Positions 35,103 to 44,994 of a stretch of DNA of 64,000 nucleotides are shown one piece after another. Below the pieces are notes generated by a model. The model did not search any database. It saw only the letters and a list, made by a program, of their open reading frames with translations, and had not been told where the DNA came from. The translations under genes were made by a program, and so were the position numbers. The DNA is taken from assembly GCF_006440675.2 (NCBI RefSeq), contig NZ_CP083951.1, forward strand, positions 3,753,501 through 3,817,500, written 5' to 3'. How positions within the stretch are numbered: the stretch's first letter is position 1; each line of letters begins with the position of its first letter. This DNA comes from Mesorhizobium sp. B2-8-5. GTDB taxonomy: Bacteria; Pseudomonadota; Alphaproteobacteria; Rhizobiales; Rhizobiaceae.

Positions 35103-36317
35103 ATGGCATCTGGTAGCAAGACCAAGAAGATCCTGCTCGTTTCGACGGACACGACGTTCTTGCAAGACACACGGACAGCTTTCGCGGCCTCCGAGGTCAT
35201 CGAGCTTTTGACGCTGGAAAAGAGTGTCAACGAGCTGCGCGGCGAGATCCTCGAGACGGACTTCGGCACGGTCATCGTCGACATGGATGCAGCCAAGCTC
35301 GAGGAAATCGAGTCGCTGCAGCGCGTCATGCGACGGCTGGAAGGCAGCATTCCGGTGATCGTCGTGACCCAGGAATTCAACGCGGCGGCGGTGCGTATCC
35401 TGGTGCAGCTCAAGGTCGCCGATTTCCTGGTCAAGCCGATCACCACGGCCGACCTCGTGCGTTCCGTCATCCGTGCGCTGCAAGGGCCGGGGCGGGAAGA
35501 GAACACCGAATCGCACATCTACACGTTCATGCCGGCCGCCGGCGGCGTCGGCACCACCACGCTCGCCTTGCAGACGGCGTTCCAACTGCATCATTCGGTG
35601 ACGCGCGGCGCCTCGACATGCGTCGTCGACCTCAATTTCCAGCAAGGCGCCTGCGCCGAATATCTCGATCTCGAACCGCGCTTCGACATTACGGAAATCG
35701 AGAACCAGCCGGAGCGCCTCGACCGGCAATTGCTTGACGTGATGCTGTCCAAGCATGCGAGCGGGCTGTGCGTGCTAGCCGCTCCCACGCGCCCGTCGGA
35801 CATGCGCTCGTTCAAGACCGATGTCGTGGTGCGCATGCTCGACCTCGTGGCGGCCTATTTCGACAATGTCGTCATCGACATGCCGCGTACATGGTTTCCC
35901 TGGACCGAGACGGTGCTGCTCGGCTCGAACAAGCTCTATATCGTCGCCGAGATGACGGTGCCCTGCCTGCGCCATACGCAGCGTCTCATCCAGGCCGTCT
36001 ATGAGACCGCCGGCAAGGAAGTGAAGCCCAACGTCATCGTCAACCGTTTCGAGCAGAAGATGTTCGATAGCGGCATCAAGCAGGCTGACGTCCAGGAGAT
36101 TCTCGGCGAGCATTTCGTTGGCGGCATCTCCAACAATTACCGGCTGGTGCGCGAGGCGGTCGACCGCGGCGTGCCGCTGCACGCCATCGACCCCAACGCC
36201 AATGTCGTCAACGACCTGAAGAAGATCATCCTGCCGGAGGAGGCCGTCCAGATGATGGCCAAGTCGAAGTCGCTGTTCGGCCTGGGCAAGGGCTTGCTGA
36301 AGAGGAAGGCAGGATGA
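35103..36317 (+). CDS. cpaE: Pilus assembly protein CpaE (TadZ), receiver-like plus MinD-like ATPase
   Basis: 404 aa from ATG 35103 (MASGSKTKK); the frame is open further left through the lipoprotein gene in another frame and should not be included. Residues 1-130 form a receiver-like domain (ILLVSTDTTFLQDTRTAF, IVDMDAAKLEEI). From about 140 on comes a ParA/MinD-like ATPase that localises the pilus machine at the pole in related systems. The P-loop reads PAAGGVGTTTLAL, without the usual signature lysine and without the GK[ST] lysine. A later strand (VVIDMPRTW) matches the Walker B position. It overlaps cpaF by ATGA. Confidence 0.92.
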   Translation: MASGSKTKKILLVSTDTTFLQDTRTAFAASEVIELLTLEKSVNELRGEILETDFGTVIVDMDAAKLEEIESLQRVMRRLEGSIPVIVVTQEFNAAAVRILVQLKVADFLVKPITTADLVRSVIRALQGPGREENTESHIYTFMPAAGGVGTTTLALQTAFQLHHSVTRGASTCVVDLNFQQGACAEYLDLEPRFDITEIENQPERLDRQLLDVMLSKHASGLCVLAAPTRPSDMRSFKTDVVVRMLDLVAAYFDNVVIDMPRTWFPWTETVLLGSNKLYIVAEMTVPCLRHTQRLIQAVYETAGKEVKPNVIVNRFEQKMFDSGIKQADVQEILGEHFVGGISNNYRLVREAVDRGVPLHAIDPNANVVNDLKKIILPEEAVQMMAKSKSLFGLGKGLLKRKAG

Positions 36318-37735
36318 ACAGCCGCTTTTCCAACCTGCAGAGCCGCGACGTTCGTCCGCAGCGGGCGCTCGAATCCGCGCCGGTGACGCACAATGCCGTG
36401 ATCATCCCGACGACCCGCAAGCCGGCGCCGCCGAAGCCTGAAGCAGCGCCTGCAAAGAGCGCCAACAAGGTGCTCGATGCGCGTGTGCGTATCCATCGCA
36501 TGCTGCTCGAGGAGATCAACCTCGTGGCGCTAGAGCGGCTGCCCCGGGATGAAATGCGCCGGCAGGTGCATGAATTCGTCTCGGAAAAGACGCGCAATGA
36601 GCGGATGGCGATCAACAACGCCGAACTCGACGCCCTGGTCGACGACATCGTCGACGAGATGGTGGGCCTCGGCCCGCTGGAGCCGCTGCTCAAGGACCCC
36701 GAGATCAACGATATCCTGATCAACGGCCACCAGAACTGCTTCGTCGAAAAGCGCGGCAAGCTGCAGCAGGTCAACATCCCGTTCAAGGATGAGGCACATC
36801 TACTTCGAATCATTAATAAAATCGTCGCGGCGGTCGGCCGCCGCGTCGATGAATCGCAGCCGATGGTCGACGCCCGCATGCTCGACGGCTCGCGCTTCAA
36901 CGCGGCGATCCGCCCGGTCGGCGTCGACGGGCCGCTGGTGTCGATCCGCAAATTCTCCAAGAACAAGCTCGGCCTGCACAAACTGGTCGAATTCGGCGCC
37001 ATCACCCAGAACATGGCCGAGGTGCTGGCGGCGGCGGTGCATGCCCGCAAGACCACGATCATCTCCGGCGGCACCGGCACGGGCAAGACGACGATGCTCA
37101 ATGCCTTGTCGGCCTTCATTCCGGAAGACGAGCGCTTGATCACCATCGAGGACGCGGCCGAGCTGCAATTGCAGCAGCCGCATGTCGCGCGCATGGAAAC
37201 GCGCCCGGCCAATATCGAGGGCCACGGCGAATTGAAGCAGCGCGACCTGGTCAAGAACGCGCTGCGCATGCGCCCCGATCGCGTCATCCTCGGCGAGTGC
37301 CGCGGCGAGGAGGCCTTCGACATGCTGCAGGCGATGAACACCGGTCATGAAGGCTCGATGGCCACCATCCATGCCAACACGCCGCGCGATGCCATCTCGC
37401 GTCTGGAACAGATGCTCGGCATGACCGGCATGCCGATGACCGTGCAGTCGATCCGCAGCCAGATCTCCAGCGCCATCGACATCATTGTCCAGCTGACGCG
37501 CCTGTCCGACGGCAAGCGCAAGGTGACCAGCGTCGCCGAAGTGACCGGCATGGAAGGCGACGTCATCCAGATGCAGGAGATCTTCCGCTTCGTGCGCACC
37601 GGCATGGAGGCGGACGGAAAGATCCTCGGCCACTTCGAAGCGACCGGTATCCGGCCACGCTTCCTCGAGGACCTGCGCAACATGGGTATCGAATTCCCGG
37701 GCAAGTATTTCGAACCCGGCCGGCCGCAGGACTAG
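36314..37735 (+). CDS. cpaF: Pilus assembly ATPase CpaF (TadA)
   Basis: Hexameric secretion ATPase that powers pilus extension and retraction. 473 aa from ATG 36314, whose first bases overlap the cpaE stop. The variable N-terminal 60 residues are followed by the CpaF N-domain (PLEPLLKDPEINDILING). Then come Walker A SGGTGTGKTTMLNAL (about 252), the Asp box LITIEDAAELQLQ, the Walker B region RMRPDRVILGECRGEEA and the His box GHEGSMATIHAN. All catalytic motifs are intact. It is followed four bases later by tadB. Confidence 0.97.
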   Translation: MNSRFSNLQSRDVRPQRALESAPVTHNAVIIPTTRKPAPPKPEAAPAKSANKVLDARVRIHRMLLEEINLVALERLPRDEMRRQVHEFVSEKTRNERMAINNAELDALVDDIVDEMVGLGPLEPLLKDPEINDILINGHQNCFVEKRGKLQQVNIPFKDEAHLLRIINKIVAAVGRRVDESQPMVDARMLDGSRFNAAIRPVGVDGPLVSIRKFSKNKLGLHKLVEFGAITQNMAEVLAAAVHARKTTIISGGTGTGKTTMLNALSAFIPEDERLITIEDAAELQLQQPHVARMETRPANIEGHGELKQRDLVKNALRMRPDRVILGECRGEEAFDMLQAMNTGHEGSMATIHANTPRDAISRLEQMLGMTGMPMTVQSIRSQISSAIDIIVQLTRLSDGKRKVTSVAEVTGMEGDVIQMQEIFRFVRTGMEADGKILGHFEATGIRPRFLEDLRNMGIEFPGKYFEPGRPQD

Positions 37736-37739
37736 GCCG

Positions 37740-38705
37740 GTGTTCGAGGGATTCAGCCCGGTCTACGTCGTCTACGCCGCGGCGGCGCTCACCGGCATCA
37801 TGATCGCCGAGGGCCTTTATTTGCTCTATGCCGGGCGCAGCGACAAGCGCACGGCCATCAACCGCCGCATGAAGCTCGCGGAGAATAAGATCAGCCAGGA
37901 GCAGGTGCTGATCCAGCTGCGCAAGGAACGCGGGATCGACGGCGGCGGCTCCATCTTTTCCCTCGACCGCTTCCGCGCCCTGCGCACGCAGTCCGGCATG
38001 ACCACGCCGCTGCCGAAGTTCCTGACGATCACCTCGGGCGTGGCCGCGGCGCTGGCGCTTGTCGGCATCTGGAAGGGCCTGCCGCTCCTGTTCGGCCTCA
38101 TCCTGTTTGTCTTGCTGTTGCCGGTGCTGCCGGTAATGGCCATGCGCTTCCTGCGCAAGCGCCGGCACAAGCGGTTCGGCATGCAACTGCCCGAGGCGCT
38201 GGAGCTGATCACGCGCGGCCTGAAGGCCGGCCATCCGGTGCCGGTGGCGATTGCCATGGTGTCGCGCGAAATGGCCGATCCGATCGGCACCGAGTTCGGC
38301 GTCGTCGCCGACGAGGTGACCTATGGCTCCGACCTGGTCTCGGCGCTGAACAACCTTTTCGACCGGGTGGGGCATGAGGACCTGCCGCTGTTCGTCACGG
38401 CGGTGTCGATCCAGAGCAGTTCGGGCGGCAATCTGCGCGAGATCCTCGACGGCCTGTCGGCGACGATCCGCGACCGCGGCAAGCTGCGCCGCAAGGTGCG
38501 CGCCATTTCGACGGAAGGGCGCATGTCGGCTTACATCCTGACCGCGGTCCCCGTGCTTCTGTTCACCGCCATCATGGTGCTGATGCCGCAATTCTACCAG
38601 GATGTCTGGGACGTGCCGAAGACCTGGTACATGCTGAGCGGCTCCGTGATCTGGCTGCTGCTCGGCAACGCCATCATGTTCAAGATGTCGAATTTCAGGT
38701 TCTGA
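37740..38705 (+). CDS. tadB: Flp pilus inner-membrane platform protein TadB
   Basis: 321 aa starting at GTG 37740, four bases after the cpaF stop. A single N-terminal hydrophobic segment (VYVVYAAAALTGIMIAEGLYLLY), a paired one at about 95-140, and two near the C-terminus flank a GspF/T2SSF cytoplasmic domain (about 155-280, with LPEALELITRGLKAGHPV). TadB and TadC together form the platform on which the CpaF ATPase acts. Its start so close to the upstream stop implies coupled translation. Confidence 0.95.
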   Translation: MFEGFSPVYVVYAAAALTGIMIAEGLYLLYAGRSDKRTAINRRMKLAENKISQEQVLIQLRKERGIDGGGSIFSLDRFRALRTQSGMTTPLPKFLTITSGVAAALALVGIWKGLPLLFGLILFVLLLPVLPVMAMRFLRKRRHKRFGMQLPEALELITRGLKAGHPVPVAIAMVSREMADPIGTEFGVVADEVTYGSDLVSALNNLFDRVGHEDLPLFVTAVSIQSSSGGNLREILDGLSATIRDRGKLRRKVRAISTEGRMSAYILTAVPVLLFTAIMVLMPQFYQDVWDVPKTWYMLSGSVIWLLLGNAIMFKMSNFRF

Positions 38706-38706
38706 A

Positions 38707-39669
38707 ATGGAAGACGTCATCCGCTTCCTCGCTTCGCTCGCGCCGACCTCGCCGATGCCGGTCGCCGTGCTGCTCCTTGTGCTGGGCGGCGGCGCCGTCG
38801 CCTGGCCGCTGGTGCTCGCCAAGGGCGATCGCGGCGACGTCAAGCGCCGGCTGAAGGTGGAGATTTTGCAGCCGGCCGAGCAGGCGGAGCCGGCGCCCAA
38901 GAAGAGCACCAACGCCGTGCGCGAGAAGGCGGTGAAACGGGCGCAGGAGTTCTATGCCAAGAGCGATCCGGAAAATGTCGCGCGGCTGCGCCTGAAGCTC
39001 ATCCAGGCCGGCTACATGGAGCCGCGCGCCGTCGGCATGTTCTTCCTGATCCGTTTCGCCGCGCTGGTCGGCGCGGCGTTCGGCGCATTCCTGGTCAACC
39101 ACTGGGCGGCCAGCGCCGAGTCGACCATGACCAGCCGCTGGACCTTCATTATCCTGTCGGCTGCAGGCGGCTATTTCCTGCCTGGCCTGGTGCTGACGCA
39201 GAAGGTTCGGGAAAAGATGCGCGAATACCGCAACGGCTTTCCCGATTTCATGGATTTGATGATCGTCTGCTCCGATGCCGGCATGAGCATGGAAGCCGGC
39301 ATCGAGCGGGTCTCCAGGGAGCTTGCCAGGACCTATCCGTCGCTCAGCCAGAACCTGATCCTGGTGTCGCTGGAGTTGCGGGCCGGGCGCAGCCTCGACG
39401 ACGCGCTGAAGGCGCTTGCCGACCGCCTCAGCCTCGACGAGGTTCGCTCCTTCGCGACGCTGCTGCAGCAATCCAAGGAACTTGGCACCAGCCTGTCGGG
39501 CTCGCTGCGCGTCTTTTCCGACGAAATGCGGCACAAGCGCATGTCGCTGGCCGAGGAGAAGGCGCATGCCCTGCCGGCCAAGATGTCAGTCCCGGTGACG
39601 GTCTGCATCCTGCCGGTGGTGCTGATGATCGCCATCATACCGATCATCGTGAAGCTGACCGCGCACTAA
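38707..39669 (+). CDS. tadC: Flp pilus inner-membrane platform protein TadC
   Basis: 320 aa from ATG 38707, one base after the tadB stop. The same layout as TadB: an N-terminal membrane segment, a central pair (about 110-175), a GspF/T2SSF domain starting near NGFPDFMDLMIVCSDAGMS (about 180), and a C-terminal membrane segment (VTVCILPVVLMIAIIPIIV). It pairs with TadB. The 284 bases to tadD contain GC-rich inverted repeats but no clear intrinsic terminator. Confidence 0.95.
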   Translation: MEDVIRFLASLAPTSPMPVAVLLLVLGGGAVAWPLVLAKGDRGDVKRRLKVEILQPAEQAEPAPKKSTNAVREKAVKRAQEFYAKSDPENVARLRLKLIQAGYMEPRAVGMFFLIRFAALVGAAFGAFLVNHWAASAESTMTSRWTFIILSAAGGYFLPGLVLTQKVREKMREYRNGFPDFMDLMIVCSDAGMSMEAGIERVSRELARTYPSLSQNLILVSLELRAGRSLDDALKALADRLSLDEVRSFATLLQQSKELGTSLSGSLRVFSDEMRHKRMSLAEEKAHALPAKMSVPVTVCILPVVLMIAIIPIIVKLTAH

Positions 39670-39953
39670 AGATTCAGGCGAGGCCGGTCTGCAAATGGCG
39701 GCCTCCTGCGCTTCCGGCCTCGCCGGCCGAAGCGCTCGTGAGTGTCTCCGCTCTATGAAGTACGGCCGGCGTAGGCCGGTTCTCGGAACCCGTCGCTTTC
39801 GGCTCGGCCTGACCTGAATCCGGGCAACCGTGGTTAACGCATCCTCTGCGGGCAACCAAAATTTAGCTGCATTTCGGCACCGAAGCTTAATCGCTCTTCT
39901 GTATGGTTTTTCCTGAAGAACGACCCGGACAAATCGGGCGATGGGGCAGGGGC

Positions 39954-40427
39954 ATGCGTCAGAGACTTCCCAGGGCAGCGGCAGCGTTGGCGGCCGTGTT
40001 GATGATTACCGGCTGCACGACGAACAACAACGTCGACACGACCAAGACCACGGCGATCCAGCCGGTGGCCAAGGATGTCAGCGCCAACGACCTCGTTGAA
40101 GGCAAGGCGCAGTTCCGCGAGGCGAATTTCGGCCTTGCCGAACAGCATTTCCGCAAGGCGGTAGAACTCAAATCCGACAATGCCGAGGCCTGGATGGGGC
40201 TTGCCGCATCTTATGACGAGCTTGGCCGCTTCGACTTCGCCGATCGCGCCTATATGCAGCTGTTGAAGGTCGCCGGGCGCAAGCCGCAGATCGTCAACAA
40301 TATGGGTTATTCGCAGCTTCTGCGCGGCAACAAGAAGAAGGCGCGCGCGCTGCTGCTCGAAGCCAAGGCCGGCATGGCCGACCAGACGGTGGTCAACGCC
40401 AATCTGGCGCTGCTCGACAAGGGCTGA
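39954..40427 (+). CDS. tadD: TPR lipoprotein TadD
   Basis: 157 aa from ATG 39954 (MRQRLPRAAA); the longer frame to 39903 lacks family support. The signal peptide ends in a lipobox (MITGC, about residue 21). Two to three TPR units follow: AKAQFREANFGLAEQHFRKAVEL-like helices, AEAWMGLAASYDELGRFDFADRAYMQLL, and IVNNMGYSQLLRGNKKKARALL. TadD is thought to act as pilotin for the secretin. It is the last Tad gene here and lies 284 bases after tadC, so it may have its own promoter. Confidence 0.92.
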   Translation: MRQRLPRAAAALAAVLMITGCTTNNNVDTTKTTAIQPVAKDVSANDLVEGKAQFREANFGLAEQHFRKAVELKSDNAEAWMGLAASYDELGRFDFADRAYMQLLKVAGRKPQIVNNMGYSQLLRGNKKKARALLLEAKAGMADQTVVNANLALLDKG

Positions 40428-40606
40428 TCCGTCTGCGGGTTCTCGTTTCCCGTGTATCCTCACGGGATTTCGCCTCACATATCGACGCTTTGTAAACCCT
40501 GTGTCGAGGTAGCGTTGGGCATCGTCCGAAAACGGTTTGCGCCAGCCGCAGTCAGCCTACATTGGAGGACGGGCACCGGTTAGACGCTAGAGGCAGTTCT
40601 TCACGG

Positions 40607-41776
40607 ATGTTGGATTTCAGTTCGCTCCTGCTCGCGGCGGCGCTGTCGGGCACATGCCTCAGCATCACCATGTTTGCAATCTGGCTCACCACGCCGCGGG
40701 CGCGCTTCGTGCTCACGGTTGCCTGCGGCACCCTGGTGCTCGTCGCCCATGTCGTCGCGTTCTGGCGCTATGCCAAGGATGCCGGTCCCTGGCTGTGCCA
40801 GGTCGTGCTGGCGCTGTTGACCCTGGGTTTCCTGATCATCTGCCTGTCGGCCATGCAGTATCTCGGCTTTCGCGACTACCGCCGCGCCATCGTGCCGGCG
40901 CTGGCCGCGATGGCGGCCTGCGCTCTGGTCACCTATCTCGGCTTCGACGGCATCGGCTTCCAGATCACCTATGCGGCCGTGACGGCGCTGCTCGCGGCGA
41001 TCGGGGCGATGTTCTGGATGAAGGGGGATCACGACCGGCGGATCCTTCTGGTCGTCTCCTTCCTCAGCGGAGCCTGCGGTCTGTCCTTCGCGCTGTGCGG
41101 CGCGGTGTTGCTCGTCCAGGGGCAATGGGTCCTCGGCGCCGCACCCGACAATTGGGCGGAACGGCTGAACTCCGTCGTCGCGGTCGCCTGCATGACCGGC
41201 CTCGGCGCGCTGACGCTTTCGCTGCACCACCTGCAGGCGCAGATCGAGCTCAAGGCCGAGACGATGACCGATCCGCTGACCGGCCTGATGAACCGCAGGG
41301 CGCTCACCGAGCTTTACGGCGATCGCAGCTTCGGTCCGTTCATGGCGATCGCGATGTTCGATCTCGACCATTTCAAGATGACCAACGACGTCTTCGGCCA
41401 CCCCGTCGGCGATCAGGTGCTTTGCCGCTTCGCGGCGGTGATCAAGAAATACGGCAGGGCAGGTGTCGACGCATTCCGGCTGGGCGGCGAGGAATTCGCG
41501 CTCGTCATGACGCGCGTGACGCCGGAAAAGGCGCATGACATGGCAAGCCGGATCGGCGTCGCTTTCGGCACCGAGATCGTTGCGACCCATCGCGGCCCGC
41601 TGCGCAGCAGCGTCAGCGGCGGCGTGGGATTCGGCTCGACCGCCGGCCGCCCCCTCGACGAGGTGCTGGCGCAAGCGGACGCCGCGCTTTATGCGGCCAA
41701 GCGTGCAGGACGCAATCGCGTCATCGCTCAGACCGAATTGGGCCAGCCCGATGTGCCGGCCCTGAAAACCGCCTGA
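40607..41776 (+). CDS. Membrane-bound diguanylate cyclase (GGDEF)
   Basis: 389 aa from ATG 40607 (MLDFSSLL); a TTG at 40562 would add 15 residues. About six hydrophobic segments fill residues 1-205 (for example VLTVACGTLVLVAHVVAFW and VVLALLTLGFLIICLSAM). A short coiled linker leads to a GGDEF domain: TDPLTGLMNRRALTEL (about 222), IAMFDLDHFKMTNDVFGHPVGD and the active-site loop LGGEEF (about 300). The upstream inhibitory-site position reads RAGV instead of RxxD, so product inhibition may be lost. It should make c-di-GMP at the inner membrane. It ends 15 bases from the convergent gcvP stop. Confidence 0.94.
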   Translation: MLDFSSLLLAAALSGTCLSITMFAIWLTTPRARFVLTVACGTLVLVAHVVAFWRYAKDAGPWLCQVVLALLTLGFLIICLSAMQYLGFRDYRRAIVPALAAMAACALVTYLGFDGIGFQITYAAVTALLAAIGAMFWMKGDHDRRILLVVSFLSGACGLSFALCGAVLLVQGQWVLGAAPDNWAERLNSVVAVACMTGLGALTLSLHHLQAQIELKAETMTDPLTGLMNRRALTELYGDRSFGPFMAIAMFDLDHFKMTNDVFGHPVGDQVLCRFAAVIKKYGRAGVDAFRLGGEEFALVMTRVTPEKAHDMASRIGVAFGTEIVATHRGPLRSSVSGGVGFGSTAGRPLDEVLAQADAALYAAKRAGRNRVIAQTELGQPDVPALKTA

Positions 41777-41791
41777 GCAAAATCTGGGCTG

Positions 41792-44602
41792 CTACTCCGC
41801 GGCGCCGAGATATTCTGACAGCGGCGGGCACGAGCAGACCAGGTTGCGGTCGCCAGCGACATTGTCGATGCGCGAGACCGGCGGCCAGTATTTCGCCGCC
41901 AGATCCGCGTCGCCCGCCGGATAGGCCGCCTCCAGCCGCGAGTAGGGATGCTTCCACTCACCGGCAAGCGCCTCCGCCGCGGTGTGCGGGGCGTTGACCA
42001 GCGGGTTGTCGCTGGACGGCCACTCGCCCTTCGCCACTTTCGCCGCCTCGCTGGCGATGGCGATCATCGCCTCGCAAAAACGGTCGAGCTCGCGCTTGGG
42101 CTCGGACTCGGTCGGCTCGACCATCAGCGTGCCGGCAACCGGGAACGACATGGTCGGCGCATGGAAGCCGTAGTCGATCAGGCGCTTGGCGATGTCGTCG
42201 ACGCTGATGCCGGCGCTTTCCTTGAGCACGCGCGTGTCGAGGATGCATTCATGCGCGATGCGATCGCTCCTGCCCTTGTAGAGCAGCGGGTAGTGCGGCG
42301 CGAGCCGCGTCGCCACGTAGTTGGCGGAAACGATCGCCGTCTCGGTCGCCTGCTTCAGGCCGGAGCCGCCCATCATGCGGATGTACATCCACGTGATCGG
42401 CAGGATCGACGCACTGCCGAAGGGCGCGGCGGCAACGGCCTGCGCCGAGCCTTCGGTGACATGGCCCGGCAAATAGGGTTTCAGATGCGCCCTGACGCCG
42501 ATCGGGCCGACGCCCGGGCCGCCGCCGCCATGCGGGATGCAGAAGGTCTTGTGCAGGTTCATATGGCAGACGTCGGCGCCGATGTCGCCGGGGCGGGCGA
42601 GGCCGACCAGGGCGTTGAGGTTGGCGCCGTCGAAATAGACCTGGCCGCCATGCTCGTGGATCAGCGCGCAGAGATGGCGCGCCCCTTCCTCGTAGACGCC
42701 ATGCGTCGAAGGGTAGGTGAACATCAGCGCCGCGAGGTTCTTGGAGTGCTCGTTGGCTTTGGCGCGCAGATCGTCCATGTCGATGTTGCCGTCGTCCAGG
42801 CAACGCACGACGACGACACTCATGCCAGCCATCGCGGCGCTCGCCGGATTGGTGCCGTGCGCGGAGGACGGGATCAGGCAAACGGTGCGGTGGCCTTCGC
42901 CGCGCGCGCGGTGATAGGCGCGGATGGCGAGCAGGCCGGCATATTCGCCCTGGCTGCCGGCATTGGGCTGCAGGCTGACGGCGTCGAAACCGGTGATTTC
43001 CGACAGCCAGGCCTCCAGATCGCCGACCATCTTGCGATAGCCCTCGCAATGGCCGGCCGGCGCGAAGGGATGCAGATTGGCGACGCTCGGCCAGCTCACA
43101 GGCATCATCTCGGCGGCGGCGTTGAGCTTCATGGTGCAGGATCCGAGCGGGATCATGGTGCGATCGAGCGCGAGGTCCTTGTCGGCCAGCCTGCGCAGGA
43201 AGCGCATCATCTCGGTTTCGGAATGGTTGTCGTGGAAGACCGGCTGGGTGAGGAATTCCTTGCCGCGCGGCTTGCCCGGCATGGAGCCGCCTTCCGCCGC
43301 GCCGGGCTTGGCCTCGAACAGGGCGGCGATCGCCTCGAGGTCGGCTTCCGTGGAAGTCTCGTCGAAGGCGACACTGACGCAGTCGGCATCGATGACGCGC
43401 AACAGCCGGCCGGTCTTCTGAGCGGCAGCTTCTATTGCCGCGGCCTTGCCCTTCACTTCCGCGGTCACTGTGTCGAAGCGGCTTGCGCCAAGCACAGCAA
43501 CGCCTGCAGCCTTGAGACCCGAGGCGAGGCGATCGGCCAACCCGTGGATCTGACCGGCAATCGCCTGCAGGCCGGCAGGACCGTGCCAGATCGCATAGGC
43601 CGTCGCCATATTGGCCAACAGCGCCTGCGCGGTGCAGATGTTGGAGGTCGCCTTGTCGCGGCGGATGTGCTGCTCGCGCGTCTGCAGCGCCAACCGGTAG
43701 CCCGGGCGGCCCATGGTGTCCGTCGACTGGCCGACCAGGCGGCCGGGCATCAGGCGGGTCAGCTTGTCGGAAACGGCGCAATAGGCGGCGTGCGGGCCGC
43801 CAAAGCCCATCGGCACGCCGAAACGCTGCATCGGACCGACGGCGATGTCGGCGCCAAGCTTCGCCGGCGCGTCGGTGAGGGTCAGCGCCAGCGGATCGGC
43901 GATGAAGACGACGAGCGCGCCGGCGGCACGGGCCTTCTCGATCGCCGCCTTGTGGTCGCCGTAGACGCCGAATGTGTCCGGCCAGGATACGAGCAGGGCG
44001 GCGGTGTTGTCGTCGATCGTCTCGCCGTCGACCTCGATGCCGAGCGGTTCGGCGCGGGTGCGCACGACGTCCAGCGTTTGCGGATGCGGCGTGCCGGCAA
44101 GCGCCACCTTGGTGCGCTTGTCGCGGTGGTGGCGCAGCGCGATGCCGACGGCTTCGGCGACGGCGGTGGCTTCGTCGAGCAGCGAGGCGGACGCCACCGG
44201 CAGGCCGGTCAGTTCCGTCACCAATGTCTGGAAGTTGAACAGCATCTCCAGCCGGCCCTGGCTGATCTCGGCCTGGTAGGGGGTGTAGGCCGTGTACCAG
44301 GCCGGGTTCTCGAACAGGTTGCGCTGGATGACCGGCGGCACGAAGACGCCATGATAGCCGGCGCCGATGAAGCTTTTCAGCACCCAGTTCTTCGCCATGA
44401 TCGCAGACAGTTCGGCCAGCGCTTCCGCTTCGTTGGCCGGAGCCGGCAGGTTGAGCGGCTGGTCGAGGCGGATCGATCTCGGCACGGCCTGGCTGATCAG
44501 CGTTTCGACGGACGGAACGCCGAGCACGGCAAGCATGGCTCTGACATCGTTGATGCCCGGGCCGATATGTCGGGCCGAGAAGGGAGTAAGCGCTGCGGTC
44601 AT
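41792..44602 (-). CDS. gcvP: Glycine dehydrogenase (decarboxylating), P protein
   Basis: Decarboxylates glycine with PLP and passes aminomethyl to lipoyl-GcvH. The start ATG 44602 ([12 protein letters not shown]) has AGGAC seven bases upstream; the longer open frame to 44956 overlaps gcvH out of frame. 936 aa, the single-chain form. The PLP lysine lies in [17 protein letters not shown] (about residue 685), with the other conserved blocks RHIGPG at the start and [10 protein letters not shown] mid-chain. Last of the gcvT-gcvH-gcvP operon. Confidence 0.98.
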   Translation of the reverse strand: MTAALTPFSARHIGPGINDVRAMLAVLGVPSVETLISQAVPRSIRLDQPLNLPAPANEAEALAELSAIMAKNWVLKSFIGAGYHGVFVPPVIQRNLFENPAWYTAYTPYQAEISQGRLEMLFNFQTLVTELTGLPVASASLLDEATAVAEAVGIALRHHRDKRTKVALAGTPHPQTLDVVRTRAEPLGIEVDGETIDDNTAALLVSWPDTFGVYGDHKAAIEKARAAGALVVFIADPLALTLTDAPAKLGADIAVGPMQRFGVPMGFGGPHAAYCAVSDKLTRLMPGRLVGQSTDTMGRPGYRLALQTREQHIRRDKATSNICTAQALLANMATAYAIWHGPAGLQAIAGQIHGLADRLASGLKAAGVAVLGASRFDTVTAEVKGKAAAIEAAAQKTGRLLRVIDADCVSVAFDETSTEADLEAIAALFEAKPGAAEGGSMPGKPRGKEFLTQPVFHDNHSETEMMRFLRRLADKDLALDRTMIPLGSCTMKLNAAAEMMPVSWPSVANLHPFAPAGHCEGYRKMVGDLEAWLSEITGFDAVSLQPNAGSQGEYAGLLAIRAYHRARGEGHRTVCLIPSSAHGTNPASAAMAGMSVVVVRCLDDGNIDMDDLRAKANEHSKNLAALMFTYPSTHGVYEEGARHLCALIHEHGGQVYFDGANLNALVGLARPGDIGADVCHMNLHKTFCIPHGGGGPGVGPIGVRAHLKPYLPGHVTEGSAQAVAAAPFGSASILPITWMYIRMMGGSGLKQATETAIVSANYVATRLAPHYPLLYKGRSDRIAHECILDTRVLKESAGISVDDIAKRLIDYGFHAPTMSFPVAGTLMVEPTESEPKRELDRFCEAMIAIASEAAKVAKGEWPSSDNPLVNAPHTAAEALAGEWKHPYSRLEAAYPAGDADLAAKYWPPVSRIDNVAGDRNLVCSCPPLSEYLGAAE

Positions 44603-44619
44603 GTCTTTATGTCCTGATA

Positions 44620-44988
44620 TCAGCCGATATGGGCTTTGTAGCCGGCCTCGTCCATGAGGCTGTCGAGCTGGCTTTCGTTGGCGAGCTTCATCTTCCAGAG
44701 CCAGCCGTCGCCGGTCGCGGCCGAGTTGACCAGAGAGGGATCGGCCGACAGCGAGGCGTTGGCCTCGGTGATCTCGCCGTCGACCGGTGCGTAGACGTCC
44801 GACGCCGCCTTGACGGATTCGACGACCACGGCGGTGTCGCCCTTGGCAAGCTTGCGGCCGATTTCCGGCAGCTCGACGAAAACGAGATCGCCGAGCTGTT
44901 CCTGCGCATAGTCGGTGATGCCGACGGTGGCGACGCCGCCCTCTACGCGCAGCCATTCATGGTCTTCGGTGAAATAGATCTTTGCCAT
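44620..44988 (-). CDS. gcvH: Glycine cleavage system H protein
   Basis: Lipoyl carrier of the glycine cleavage system. 122 aa from ATG 44988. The lipoylated lysine is Lys60 in [16 protein letters not shown], within the conserved barrel starting [21 protein letters not shown]. The gap to gcvT is 6 bases and to gcvP 17 bases, so the three genes form one transcript under the upstream glycine riboswitch. Confidence 0.98.
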   Translation of the reverse strand: MAKIYFTEDHEWLRVEGGVATVGITDYAQEQLGDLVFVELPEIGRKLAKGDTAVVVESVKAASDVYAPVDGEITEANASLSADPSLVNSAATGDGWLWKMKLANESQLDSLMDEAGYKAHIG

Positions 44989-44994
44989 TGGGTC

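Noticed and set aside
40449..40466. Small hairpin CCCGTG-TATCCT-CACGGG after tadD
   Set aside because: Six-base stem with only three following T residues; not strong enough to call a terminator.
40515..40545. Possible half copy of the palindromic element (CATCGTCCGAAAACGG)
   Set aside because: Resembles one arm of the 23.2-kb copy but has no partner arm or conserved loop; too weak to list.
41792..44956. 1054-aa version of GcvP
   Set aside because: The extra N-terminus is gcvH read out of frame; ATG 44602 has a ribosome binding site and matches the family start.
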